Position numbers and translations under genes: made by a program. Of a stretch of DNA of 64,000 bases, positions 35,293 to 42,705 are shown one piece after another; position 1 is the stretch's first letter, and every line of letters begins with the position of its first letter. The stretch lies in contig NZ_CP115667.1 of assembly GCF_027921445.1 (NCBI RefSeq), positions 1,302,001 through 1,366,000 of the forward strand, read 5' to 3'. Below the pieces are notes generated by a model that did not search any database, had not been told where the DNA came from, and saw only the letters and a list, made by a program, of their open reading frames with translations. Source of the DNA: Peptoniphilus equinus (GTDB lineage: Bacteria; Bacillota; Clostridia; Tissierellales; Peptoniphilaceae).

Positions 35293-35976
35293 TCAAAATT
35301 TCAAGGTTGTATTTCGTTCACGGGTTTCATTTTCCCGTTCCACCACTTCACGAATATAGTTTTGCGACTGCTCCAAGTGCTTGTGAATCCGCTCCGCCAA
35401 GAGACTCATGTCGCCGTCCACCATCGCATCAAAAATACCTTCGTGCTGTGTCACGGCCAACTTCGTCCTGTCGTTTGCTTCGCCGCTGAAACTGATGGAT
35501 CGAAAACGGGACAGATAGTTTTGCAATTGAACTTGGATCACCTTAAGCCGAGGCATATCAGCTATGTCATAGATCGTTCGGTTAAAGAGGCCGGACTGTT
35601 CAATCGTAGTCTTCGCATCCCCTCGTGCCACTGCATCCTTGGATTGAGCAATGATCTCCCGAACGGTTTGAATCCGCGCCTCGTTCAAGTGCTTCGACGC
35701 TTCTTTAAAGGCCAGTATTTCCAAAGCAGTACGAATGCTGTAGATCTCATCCACGTCTTTGACGGAAATCACCCGCACATGGTAGCCGAAGTTCGGTGTA
35801 TAGTCCAACAGACCTTCATCGTAAATAGCCTGAAGCGCCTTGCGAATCGGTGTACGGGACACGTGCATTGTCTCCGCCAACAGTTTTTCATTAATCCGTT
35901 CATCGACCATCCAATCGCCGCTGATGACCCTATCTCTGAGTTCGTGATACACGCGACTGACTAAGGATTCCGACAT
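35293..35976 (-). CDS. GntR-family regulator with FCD domain
   Basis: 227 residues. N-terminal winged helix (about 1-70: VSRVYHELRDRVISGDWMVD; SRTPIRKALQAIYDEG) and a C-terminal FCD ligand-binding domain (EIYSIRTALEILAFKEASKH; RHKH-type metal His in VTQHEGIFDAMVDGDMS). FCD regulators such as CitO of Enterococcus control citrate fermentation, so this is a good candidate for control of the adjacent cit genes (inferred). It has its own promoter with an operator-like inverted repeat. Confidence 0.92.
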   Translation of the reverse strand: MSESLVSRVYHELRDRVISGDWMVDERINEKLLAETMHVSRTPIRKALQAIYDEGLLDYTPNFGYHVRVISVKDVDEIYSIRTALEILAFKEASKHLNEARIQTVREIIAQSKDAVARGDAKTTIEQSGLFNRTIYDIADMPRLKVIQVQLQNYLSRFRSISFSGEANDRTKLAVTQHEGIFDAMVDGDMSLLAERIHKHLEQSQNYIREVVERENETRERNTTLKF

Positions 35977-36000
35977 AAAAAAGCCCCCTTCCCTTGGTCT

Positions 36001-36029
36001 ATTGTACGATAAATCGTTAGCAGACGCAA
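36001..36029 (-). promoter_or_regulatory. gntR promoter with operator-like palindrome
   Basis: Minus strand: -35 TTGCGT (36024-36029), 17-base spacer, -10 TACAAT (36001-36006). The spacer contains ACGATAAATCGT (36006-36017), a palindrome with 5-bp arms, placed where a repressor would block its own promoter. The spacing fits GntR-type autoregulation. Confidence 0.7.
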
Positions 36030-36060
36030 GGTGGGAGCTTGTTTTAAACTATAAATTCAA

Positions 36061-37413
36061 TTATTTGATCAGGACAATGCCGGTAAGCTGTGCCATGACA
36101 ATAAAGATGATGAAGATACCGACAGCCCATTTAGCCGTTTCTTTTTGCCATTCAACCATTTCCAATCCTGTAAGTTCAAGAAGAAGATAGATGAACGCAA
36201 CGAGTGGGCTCAAAAGGTGGAAAGCTTGTCCCAGGAGGGAAGCAATCCCGAGCTGTAAGTTGGTAAATCCATACCCTACACCGGCTTCCGCAACAACCGG
36301 CAACACACCATAATAGAAAGCGTCGTTGGAGAGGAAGTAGGTTCCCGGTGCGGAAACGATGGCCACGATAAGACCCCAAGCGTTACCAAGTGAAGCAGGA
36401 ATAGCGGTAACAACCAGAGTTGCCAGCGCTTCAGCCATTCCGGTGCCGTTAAAGATACCCATAAAGATACCAGCGCCGAAAACAAGAATGACAACGGATA
36501 CAGCATCGGCAGCATTTTCAGCAATACGAGCTTTTTGTTCCTTAAGCGAGTGATAGTTCACAACAAGTGCAACGATAGTACCTACAGCGAAGAGGAACAG
36601 CGATGGGAAATCGGAAACGATAAGACCCACGATAATAGCGATCGTCATAATGAGGTTGAACCAGAAGTATTGCGGACGTTTCTTAGCTTCCTCTTCTTCA
36701 GACCGTTCTTCAAGTGCCTCAAGGTCTGCTGCACTAAGGCTGATAATACCCACGCGTTTACGTTCTTTCATGCCCAGATACAAGGATACGCCAAGGACGT
36801 AAATGGCTGATACAACCATACCCGGAATAATAGCTTGGATAACTTCTTTGTCGTTAAGGGCCAACACAGAGATCGCGCGTGCTGTCGGACCGCCCCATGG
36901 AAGCAGGTTCATGATAGTGTTCATGAGGATGAGCAGTACGCCCAAGTTCATAATCTTAAGACCCAATTTTTTATAAATAGGTAAAAATGCCGTACATACA
37001 ATCAGTGTGGTGGTCGTACCGTCACCGTTTAAGGAGACACACATGGATACAAATGCGGTAACGAAAAGAATCTTCAGCGGATCGCCGCCTGCAAAACGAA
37101 TGAGGGCTTTGGTGATAGGGTCAAACACCCCGGTAGCCAGCATCGTGGCGAAGTAAAGAATGGCAAAGAGAAGCAACACGCCGGTGCCGGCTGTTTCACT
37201 GACGCCAGATTTAGCGAACTCCCCAATAGCATAGAGACGTTCTAATAATGTCGGGTTAGGAATGTCTTCTACAGGGAACAGACCCAATACTGCCGCAATG
37301 ATACCGAAGACAGTCGGAATAAGAATGAGCGCAGTGAGTGGTGTTACACGTTTGGTCATAACCAGGAACATAAAAACCACAAGCATAATAACGCTAAGAA
37401 TGGATAAATTCAT
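36061..37413 (-). CDS. Citrate transporter, CitMHS family
   Basis: 450-residue carrier with about 11-12 helices: NLSILSVIMLVVFMFLVMTK, SMCVSLNGDGTTTTLIVCTA and NLLPWGGPTARAISVL are typical of CitMHS metal-citrate:proton symporters. The GTGMAEALA and LSNDAFYYGVLPVVAEAGV regions are well conserved. It is the last gene of the citX-citD-citE-citF operon, 16 bases after citF, and would supply citrate to the lyase. The metal preference (Mg versus Ca/Sr/Fe types) cannot be told here. No clear terminator follows. Confidence 0.92.
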   Translation of the reverse strand: MNLSILSVIMLVVFMFLVMTKRVTPLTALILIPTVFGIIAAVLGLFPVEDIPNPTLLERLYAIGEFAKSGVSETAGTGVLLLFAILYFATMLATGVFDPITKALIRFAGGDPLKILFVTAFVSMCVSLNGDGTTTTLIVCTAFLPIYKKLGLKIMNLGVLLILMNTIMNLLPWGGPTARAISVLALNDKEVIQAIIPGMVVSAIYVLGVSLYLGMKERKRVGIISLSAADLEALEERSEEEEAKKRPQYFWFNLIMTIAIIVGLIVSDFPSLFLFAVGTIVALVVNYHSLKEQKARIAENAADAVSVVILVFGAGIFMGIFNGTGMAEALATLVVTAIPASLGNAWGLIVAIVSAPGTYFLSNDAFYYGVLPVVAEAGVGYGFTNLQLGIASLLGQAFHLLSPLVAFIYLLLELTGLEMVEWQKETAKWAVGIFIIFIVMAQLTGIVLIK

Positions 37414-37429
37414 AATTCACCTCGTAAAA

Positions 37430-38977
37430 TTATTTTAAAATAGGTTTTTTGATGACATCGATAATGGTACCGTCGCGGTACTCGATGAGGGCGACAACTT
37501 TGTCTTCAAATTCCAACGGCGCCGGCGTACCGGTGATGGATTCAGCAATATCTGCAAGTTCTTCGATGGAGATAAGCGGCAAGTCCGTTTGCTCCAAAGC
37601 TTCAAGGATATCCTTGCGGGCAGGATTGACGGCAACACCATAGTCAGTGACCACCACATCCACCGTTTCACCCGGCGTGGTGACGGATGTCACTTGACGA
37701 CGGACGGTGCTTAAGCGCGAACGAATCAACGGTGCAACAATGATGGTACACTTTGCGCCTGCTGCAGTGTCAGGGTGTCCGCCCGGCGCACCTTGAATCA
37801 TCCCGTCAGAGCCTTGCACCACGTTCACGTTAAAGTCCGTATCCACTTCCAACGCCCCTAAGATGACGTAGTCCAAATAGTTGACAAAAGCACCTTTGTT
37901 CATTGGGTTGGCGTATTGTGAGCAGGAGATTTCAAAGTGATTGCTGTCGTTGTAGACACTTTCAACCGATGGAATGTCGAAAGCCTGGTCGTTGATCAGC
38001 TTGTCGATGTAGCCTTCTCTAAACATTTGCACCATCGGCTCGGTGATACCGCCCATGCCCCATCCCATACGAATGTCCCGTTCATCCATATATGGCTTCA
38101 AGAATTGGGTCACAGCAAGGGATGCACCGCCTGCGCCGGTTTGAAAACTGAAACCTTCTTTAAACCATGGGGTGTTCGCCACGACTTTGGCACAGTTCTC
38201 AGCCATCTTCAGCTCCCGCACGTCTTTGGTCAGACGAAGGGCACCGCTGGCAATTTTAGCAGGGTCACCGATTTGATCAATTTTGACCACATAGTCCACA
38301 TCCACAGCCTGAATCGGTGCCGGGAAGTTCGGTACCGGATTGATGGTGTCGGTGATGACGACCACTTTGTCGGCATACTTGGCATCGACATCGGCATATG
38401 AGAGGACACCGCAGTCGTGACGACCGTTCTTTCCGGAGGCGTTGCCCAGCACGTCGGAGCTGGAGGCTGCGATAAAGGCCACGTCAATGTGAACCTGTCC
38501 TGTTTCAATGGCACGCACCCGTCCGCCGTGAGTACGAATCCACGCCGGATGTTTCAGCTTGCCCATGGAGAGCGCCTCGCCGATTTCATCCCGTACGCCG
38601 GAAGTGGAAATGCCGGTCACAGTACCATCTTCAATCATAGGCACCATATTGGCGTGGGCTTTGCCCAGGGAGGATGCACATACAAACAGGTCTTTGATGC
38701 CCATCTCATGGATAACATCCATAACTTTGGCACACACATAATCGCCGTTTCGAAGATGGTGGTGGAAGGAAATGGTCATCCCGTCTTTTAAGCCGGCTTG
38801 TTCAATGGCAGCCTTAATGGAATCCACCAGTTTAGAATCGCCACTAGCCACATTCGCTTTCACTGTCGGCGCATCTTTTTTGTACTCATAGTTCTCACGC
38901 GCATAGGCGCCTTGGAATACTTCGATGCCGTCCTTGAGCAGTTCGTCCGGTATCTCTCTATTCAAACTGTTTTTCAT
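37430..38977 (-). CDS. citF: Citrate lyase alpha subunit
   Basis: 515 residues; citrate:acetyl-ACP transferase subunit of the citrate lyase complex. MTISFHHHLRNGDYV, the SLGKAHANMVPMIEDGTVTG region, PTALCA-like CDCGVLSYADVDAKYADKVV and MGWGMGGITEPMVQMFREGY fit the family. Overlaps citE by 4 bases (ATGA). Normal length. Confidence 0.97.
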   Translation of the reverse strand: MKNSLNREIPDELLKDGIEVFQGAYARENYEYKKDAPTVKANVASGDSKLVDSIKAAIEQAGLKDGMTISFHHHLRNGDYVCAKVMDVIHEMGIKDLFVCASSLGKAHANMVPMIEDGTVTGISTSGVRDEIGEALSMGKLKHPAWIRTHGGRVRAIETGQVHIDVAFIAASSSDVLGNASGKNGRHDCGVLSYADVDAKYADKVVVITDTINPVPNFPAPIQAVDVDYVVKIDQIGDPAKIASGALRLTKDVRELKMAENCAKVVANTPWFKEGFSFQTGAGGASLAVTQFLKPYMDERDIRMGWGMGGITEPMVQMFREGYIDKLINDQAFDIPSVESVYNDSNHFEISCSQYANPMNKGAFVNYLDYVILGALEVDTDFNVNVVQGSDGMIQGAPGGHPDTAAGAKCTIIVAPLIRSRLSTVRRQVTSVTTPGETVDVVVTDYGVAVNPARKDILEALEQTDLPLISIEELADIAESITGTPAPLEFEDKVVALIEYRDGTIIDVIKKPILK

Positions 38978-39867
38978 GCGAGATCCCCCTTATATTTCCC
39001 TGCGACTTTAGCGAGCTTCAAGTTGCGGCGCGCGCCTTCTACGTGAGCGATATCCACCATCTTGCCGTCTACAACCATAACGCCAATGCCCTTCTTCTTA
39101 CTTTCTTCCACAGCCAGAACAATGTGCTCCGCTTCACGAATGTCCTTCTCACTTGGTGTGAAGACGTCGTGAATAATTTCGATTTGCCGCGGATTGACCA
39201 CACTCTTGCCGTCATAGCCTAAGTTTTTAATAAGCTCAGTCTCCCGACGCAGGCCTTCAATGTTGTCCAAGTCGGTGTAGACGGTATCAAAACACATGAT
39301 GCCGGCAGCACGGGCAGCCATGGCAATCATTCCCCGAGCGGTAAAGAGTTCTTCACCGGTCGCTGTGGTTTGTGCATGCATGGTCCGTCTGAAGTCGCCA
39401 GCACTGAGGGCGATGCCCATCATCCGCTTCGATGCACTGGCAATTTCATAGGCGTTCAATACGCCGAGCGGACTTTCCAGCGCTGCCATGATCATCGTCG
39501 AACCCACTTCACGCCCGAAATCCTTTTCCGCCTTTTCAATTTCCGCTTCGGTCTTGATGACGTGGTCTCTGGTCTCTGTCATTGGAATACGAATACCGTC
39601 GGCACCGCCGGCTACGGCAGCCCGCACATCCTCCACAAAGAGATCGGAATACACGTCGTTGACTCTAACCCACACCTCGGTGTCACCGTAATCACGAGAC
39701 TTTAAGGTGTGATAGAGATGAATGCGAGCCGAGTCCTTTTCGCTCGCTGAGACGGCATCCTCCAAGTCCAAAATGACGCAGTCGGCGCCATAGACATAAG
39801 GATCTTTGACCAATGACGCCTTCTGCGCATTGAGAAACATCATGGTCCGTCGAATGTCTCGTTTCAT
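38974..39867 (-). CDS. citE: Citrate lyase beta subunit
   Basis: 297-residue citryl-ACP lyase of the HpcH/HpaI aldolase superfamily, splitting citryl-ACP to oxaloacetate and acetyl-ACP. Motifs: ILDLEDAVS, VWVRVN, GGADGIRIPMTE, ALESPLGVLNAYEIASASKR and SAGDFRRTM. The start is ATG 39867 (MKRDIRRTMMFLNAQ), which overlaps the citD stop as TAATG with GGGAGG just before; a longer TTG frame (39882) contains that site. Confidence 0.97.
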   Translation of the reverse strand: MKRDIRRTMMFLNAQKASLVKDPYVYGADCVILDLEDAVSASEKDSARIHLYHTLKSRDYGDTEVWVRVNDVYSDLFVEDVRAAVAGGADGIRIPMTETRDHVIKTEAEIEKAEKDFGREVGSTMIMAALESPLGVLNAYEIASASKRMMGIALSAGDFRRTMHAQTTATGEELFTARGMIAMAARAAGIMCFDTVYTDLDNIEGLRRETELIKNLGYDGKSVVNPRQIEIIHDVFTPSEKDIREAEHIVLAVEESKKKGIGVMVVDGKMVDIAHVEGARRNLKLAKVAGKYKGDLA

Positions 39868-40157
39868 TACATCACCTCCCAAGGGATATCTGTCGTCTTG
39901 TCCACACTCCGAAACACGGCAGTCTCCACACGTGCCCGCAGCGTACAGTCCAAGGCTCCCTTATCTTCCACCTTAACGTTTGCCCCGGTGACCTCGAGAC
40001 GCGCAAGCACATCTTCCACAGCTTCACGGATTTGGACTCCGAATTGTGCCATAACCGAACTTTCAATATCAACGGTTAACGTGTCGGCAGGTTCTACTGT
40101 GACTTTGGCATCACTGGATTCCAACGTGCCTGCAACAGCTTTCTTCTTCAGTTCCAT
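39867..40157 (-). CDS. citD: Citrate lyase acyl carrier subunit
   Basis: 96-residue gamma subunit carrying the phosphoribosyl-dephospho-CoA prosthetic group. KKKAVAGTLESSDAKVTVEP holds the modified Ser (in AGTLESSDA). The C-terminus continues ARLEVTGANVKVEDKGALDC. Translationally coupled to citE. Confidence 0.96.
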   Translation of the reverse strand: MELKKKAVAGTLESSDAKVTVEPADTLTVDIESSVMAQFGVQIREAVEDVLARLEVTGANVKVEDKGALDCTLRARVETAVFRSVDKTTDIPWEVM

Positions 40158-40225
40158 AGTTCCTCCTTCAACGAATTAAGTAAGCAAGTATGAGCATTGC
40201 TTCAGACAGTCAAAACAACACCGGT

Positions 40226-40750
40226 TTAACGATCCAAAAAGCACCGAATCAATTCATCGATGGCGTCCTGCATGTCGACCACACTGTGAGCTCGGGATGC
40301 GCCGCAGATCTTTGCATCCTTATCACAGATAAAGCACTTTCGCGGCATAAGCCCCAAATCTTTCCGACTCACTGCCCCGGCTCGCGTCACGACATCCATA
40401 TCATAAAGCCGACCGAGTCCATCGTGCTCCACATCTGCCGTAGCCCGTTTCACACGGATCCCATCACCCTCTATCTCAAGGAGCGCTTCTGCACCTGTAG
40501 CCTCATAGCGTACCTCTTGAGCCACCACAGCGGCTACACCGTCAAGTGCATCGAAAAGATCCTTAAGACCCTTCTCAAAGACCTGATTCAATGTCGGACT
40601 GGCCTTGATCGGCCCCGGAATGTTCAGCTTAAAACTCACGACCACCGGCACGCGGGATAAAGCTGCCTCAATCTCAAAACTGCGGGCTTCTCTTCGGTTC
40701 AACACAGCGGGAAGTCCTACCGGAACACCACCTTGTGTAAAATCGCTCAT
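40226..40750 (-). CDS. citX: Holo-citrate lyase synthase (CitX)
   Basis: 174 residues; transfers the prosthetic group onto the CitD Ser. VVSFKLNIPGPIKASPTLNQ and RKCFICDKDAKICGASRAHS are CitX signatures. The start is ATG 40750 (MSDFTQGG), with AAGGAGG in position. First gene of the leftward cit operon, with a predicted promoter and the large palindrome directly upstream. Normal length. Confidence 0.94.
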   Translation of the reverse strand: MSDFTQGGVPVGLPAVLNRREARSFEIEAALSRVPVVVSFKLNIPGPIKASPTLNQVFEKGLKDLFDALDGVAAVVAQEVRYEATGAEALLEIEGDGIRVKRATADVEHDGLGRLYDMDVVTRAGAVSRKDLGLMPRKCFICDKDAKICGASRAHSVVDMQDAIDELIRCFLDR

Positions 40751-40771
40751 CTTATCCTCCTTAAAATCTAC

Positions 40772-40800
40772 TTTACACGATTTGAATGACGTTTTCACAA
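40772..40800 (-). promoter_or_regulatory. Predicted leftward cit operon promoter
   Basis: Minus strand: TTGTGA (40795-40800), 17-base spacer, TGTAAA (40772-40777); a moderate match to sigma-A. It lies right beside the palindrome at 40802-40845. Confidence 0.5.
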
Positions 40801-40801
40801 G

Positions 40802-40845
40802 AAAAACTTTTTTAAAACAGTTTAAAGTGTTTTAAAAAAGTTTTT
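40802..40845. promoter_or_regulatory. Perfect palindrome between divergent cit promoters
   Basis: Two perfectly complementary 18-base arms, AAAAACTTTTTTAAAACA (40802-40819) and TGTTTTAAAAAAGTTTTT (40828-40845), around the 8-base GTTTAAAG, itself nearly self-complementary. It lies between the leftward citX promoter and the rightward citG promoter, so a dimeric or tetrameric repressor bound here could control both. The A/T-only arms resemble the AT-rich operators of CitO-like regulators, by inference. Confidence 0.75.
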
Positions 40846-40854
40846 CTCTACATT

Positions 40855-40884
40855 TTGCCATATGCTATGCCCATACTCTATAAT
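40855..40884 (+). promoter_or_regulatory. Rightward citG-citC promoter
   Basis: Plus strand: -35 TTGCCA (40855-40860), 18-base spacer, -10 TATAAT (40879-40884). The predicted start of transcription falls at about 40891, the A of the citG ATG, implying a leaderless mRNA. Confidence 0.75.
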
Positions 40885-40890
40885 GAATCT

Positions 40891-41625
40891 ATGAGAACAC
40901 CTAACCATCTGCGCTACATACAATTTCAAAAGGCCTTTCGCCACGGTGTCCACAGAGAGCTCAGCCGTCCCAGAGGCTATGGCTGCGTCACCTATACCAC
41001 CTCCGGGGCCCATAGGGATATGACTCACGACACGTTTCTCGCCTCCACCGATGCCATCCTACGCGCCTACGGCAAACTGAACCCCGATGCCATCACCACC
41101 TTCGATGATCTTCGCGCTTTCGGACGTGTGGTGGAAGCGGACATGTTTCGCGCGACCGGCGGGGTCAATACCCACAAAGGCCTCATCTTTCTAACCCTTT
41201 TTATCTACTACACCTATCTCAAAGGTGTAGCTCCTGATGACTGGACGGCCTTTATCCGTGAGTTTGCAGCCCCCTTAAACGCGGATTACACAACAAAGGA
41301 CTATGCCCACGGTGAGCTTTGCGACGTGCGACGTCTCCCTTTGAGCGGTTTTGCCGCTGTCCTTGACAGTCTGCCCCTTCGTCGTCAGCTTGACGACGAC
41401 CGCTTTACACTCTACCTTTTGAGTACCACCGACGATACCACCACCGTAGCCCGATCGGATGTCACCACACTTCGCTACCTTCAGCGAAGAGCCGGAGCCA
41501 TCTACGACAACTACAACGAAAACGATGCCGACGCCCTCAACGCCTTGTACAACTGCCGCAGAATCTCTTCCGGAGGCGTGGCCGACATCTTTACCTTAAC
41601 CACTATGATTGAGAGGTTATTATGA
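40891..41625 (+). CDS. citG: Divergent triphosphoribosyl-dephospho-CoA synthase (CitG)
   Basis: 244 residues, shorter than the usual 280-300. The signature EADMFRATGGVNTHKGLIF and the C-terminal SSGGVADIFTLT support CitG, which makes the precursor of the CitD prosthetic group. Two other parts are altered: PKPGLVD becomes RPRGYGCVTYTTSGAHRDM, and GDTN-RGG becomes TTDDTTTVARSD. It is therefore a divergent or specialised form. No ribosome binding site precedes the ATG and the promoter -10 lies 6 bases away, so translation is probably leaderless. Ends in a 4-base overlap with citC. Confidence 0.85.
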   Translation: MRTPNHLRYIQFQKAFRHGVHRELSRPRGYGCVTYTTSGAHRDMTHDTFLASTDAILRAYGKLNPDAITTFDDLRAFGRVVEADMFRATGGVNTHKGLIFLTLFIYYTYLKGVAPDDWTAFIREFAAPLNADYTTKDYAHGELCDVRRLPLSGFAAVLDSLPLRRQLDDDRFTLYLLSTTDDTTTVARSDVTTLRYLQRRAGAIYDNYNENDADALNALYNCRRISSGGVADIFTLTTMIERLL

Positions 41626-42644
41626 ATCGACTTTGGATTGATAAAGTGACCTGGGACTATGATCAGTGGGCGGCTCTGCTCGCTGAATCCGGTTTGAAGC
41701 CGGAAGTCCTCTTGGACGAAACCTACGGCATATTTGAAGGAGAGACCCTCATTGCCACCGGTTCTTTTTATAAAAATATCATCAAATGTTTTGCCATCAA
41801 AGAAGCTTTTAAAGGCGGCGCCGTCTTTAATGAAATGATCTCGTTCCTATTGGACCGCCTTGAAAACTACAGCGCCGTTTTCGTCTATACCAAGCCGGAA
41901 TCGGAAGCCAGCTTTCGCCACTTAGGATTTGGAAAGATTGAAGGCAACACCCACGTCAGTTTTATGGAGCGCCCGGCCACCGGCTTTAAGCACTACGTCG
42001 AGGGCTTAAAGGCACATCGTAAAAACGTCGTCAGCGGCGCCATTGTCATGAACGCCAATCCGTTTACTCTGGGTCATCGCTACCTGGTGGAACAGGCTCT
42101 TGAGACGGTCGATCACCTCCACATCTTTGTGCTCTCGGAAGACACCTCTCAGTTCTCTGCGGCGGAGCGAATGGATATGGTGCGAGCAGGCACCGGAGAT
42201 TTACCTGTCACGGTACATCCCACCGACAGTTACATGGTCTCCTCGGCGACGTTTCCCGGCTATTTTTTAAAAGACGATGTGGACGCTCTCGCCGTTCAAG
42301 GTGAATTGGATGCGGCGATTTTTCAAAACCACATCGCTACAGCGCTGAACATCACCTATCGTTTTGTCGGCGATGAACCTTACAGTCAGACTACCGCCCT
42401 CTACAACGATGCGATGACGCGGGTCTTTACACCGCCCCTGCAGCTTGTCGTCATACCCCGTTTGGCATCAGACGGCAAAGCCATTTCCGCCAGCACCGTC
42501 CGCCGACTTGTCGCGGAAGGTCAGTGGGAGGAAGCTTCCAAACTGATTCCTCCAACCACGTCGGACTATCTAAAACACCACGCCTTACAGAGCGTAGCAC
42601 GACTTCAACAAGACCCGAATAAAGGCTCGAAAAAAAGTTTATAA
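41622..42644 (+). CDS. citC: Citrate lyase ligase (acetyl-CoA/ATP-dependent activator)
   Basis: 340-residue [citrate (pro-3S)-lyase] ligase, which acetylates the lyase's prosthetic group using acetate and ATP. N-terminal GNAT-like acetyltransferase domain (about residues 1-115: SFRHLGFGKIEGNTHVSFME) and C-terminal cytidylyltransferase domain with the nucleotide motif NANPFTLGHRYLVEQAL (HxGH-type) and KAISASTVRRLV. Starts inside the end of citG and is followed by a strong terminator. Confidence 0.95.
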   Translation: MNRLWIDKVTWDYDQWAALLAESGLKPEVLLDETYGIFEGETLIATGSFYKNIIKCFAIKEAFKGGAVFNEMISFLLDRLENYSAVFVYTKPESEASFRHLGFGKIEGNTHVSFMERPATGFKHYVEGLKAHRKNVVSGAIVMNANPFTLGHRYLVEQALETVDHLHIFVLSEDTSQFSAAERMDMVRAGTGDLPVTVHPTDSYMVSSATFPGYFLKDDVDALAVQGELDAAIFQNHIATALNITYRFVGDEPYSQTTALYNDAMTRVFTPPLQLVVIPRLASDGKAISASTVRRLVAEGQWEEASKLIPPTTSDYLKHHALQSVARLQQDPNKGSKKSL

Positions 42645-42654
42645 GCACAACGAT

Positions 42655-42678
42655 ACCCCACAGGATATCCTGTGGGGT
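42655..42678. terminator. Bidirectional terminator
   Basis: Perfect palindrome of 12-base arms (ACCCCACAGGAT and its complement) with TTTG on the plus strand. It ends citC from the left and the SLH-phosphoesterase gene from the right, since the two genes converge. Confidence 0.85.
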
Positions 42679-42705
42679 TTGTTAATCTAAATGCAATGTG
42701 ACAAC

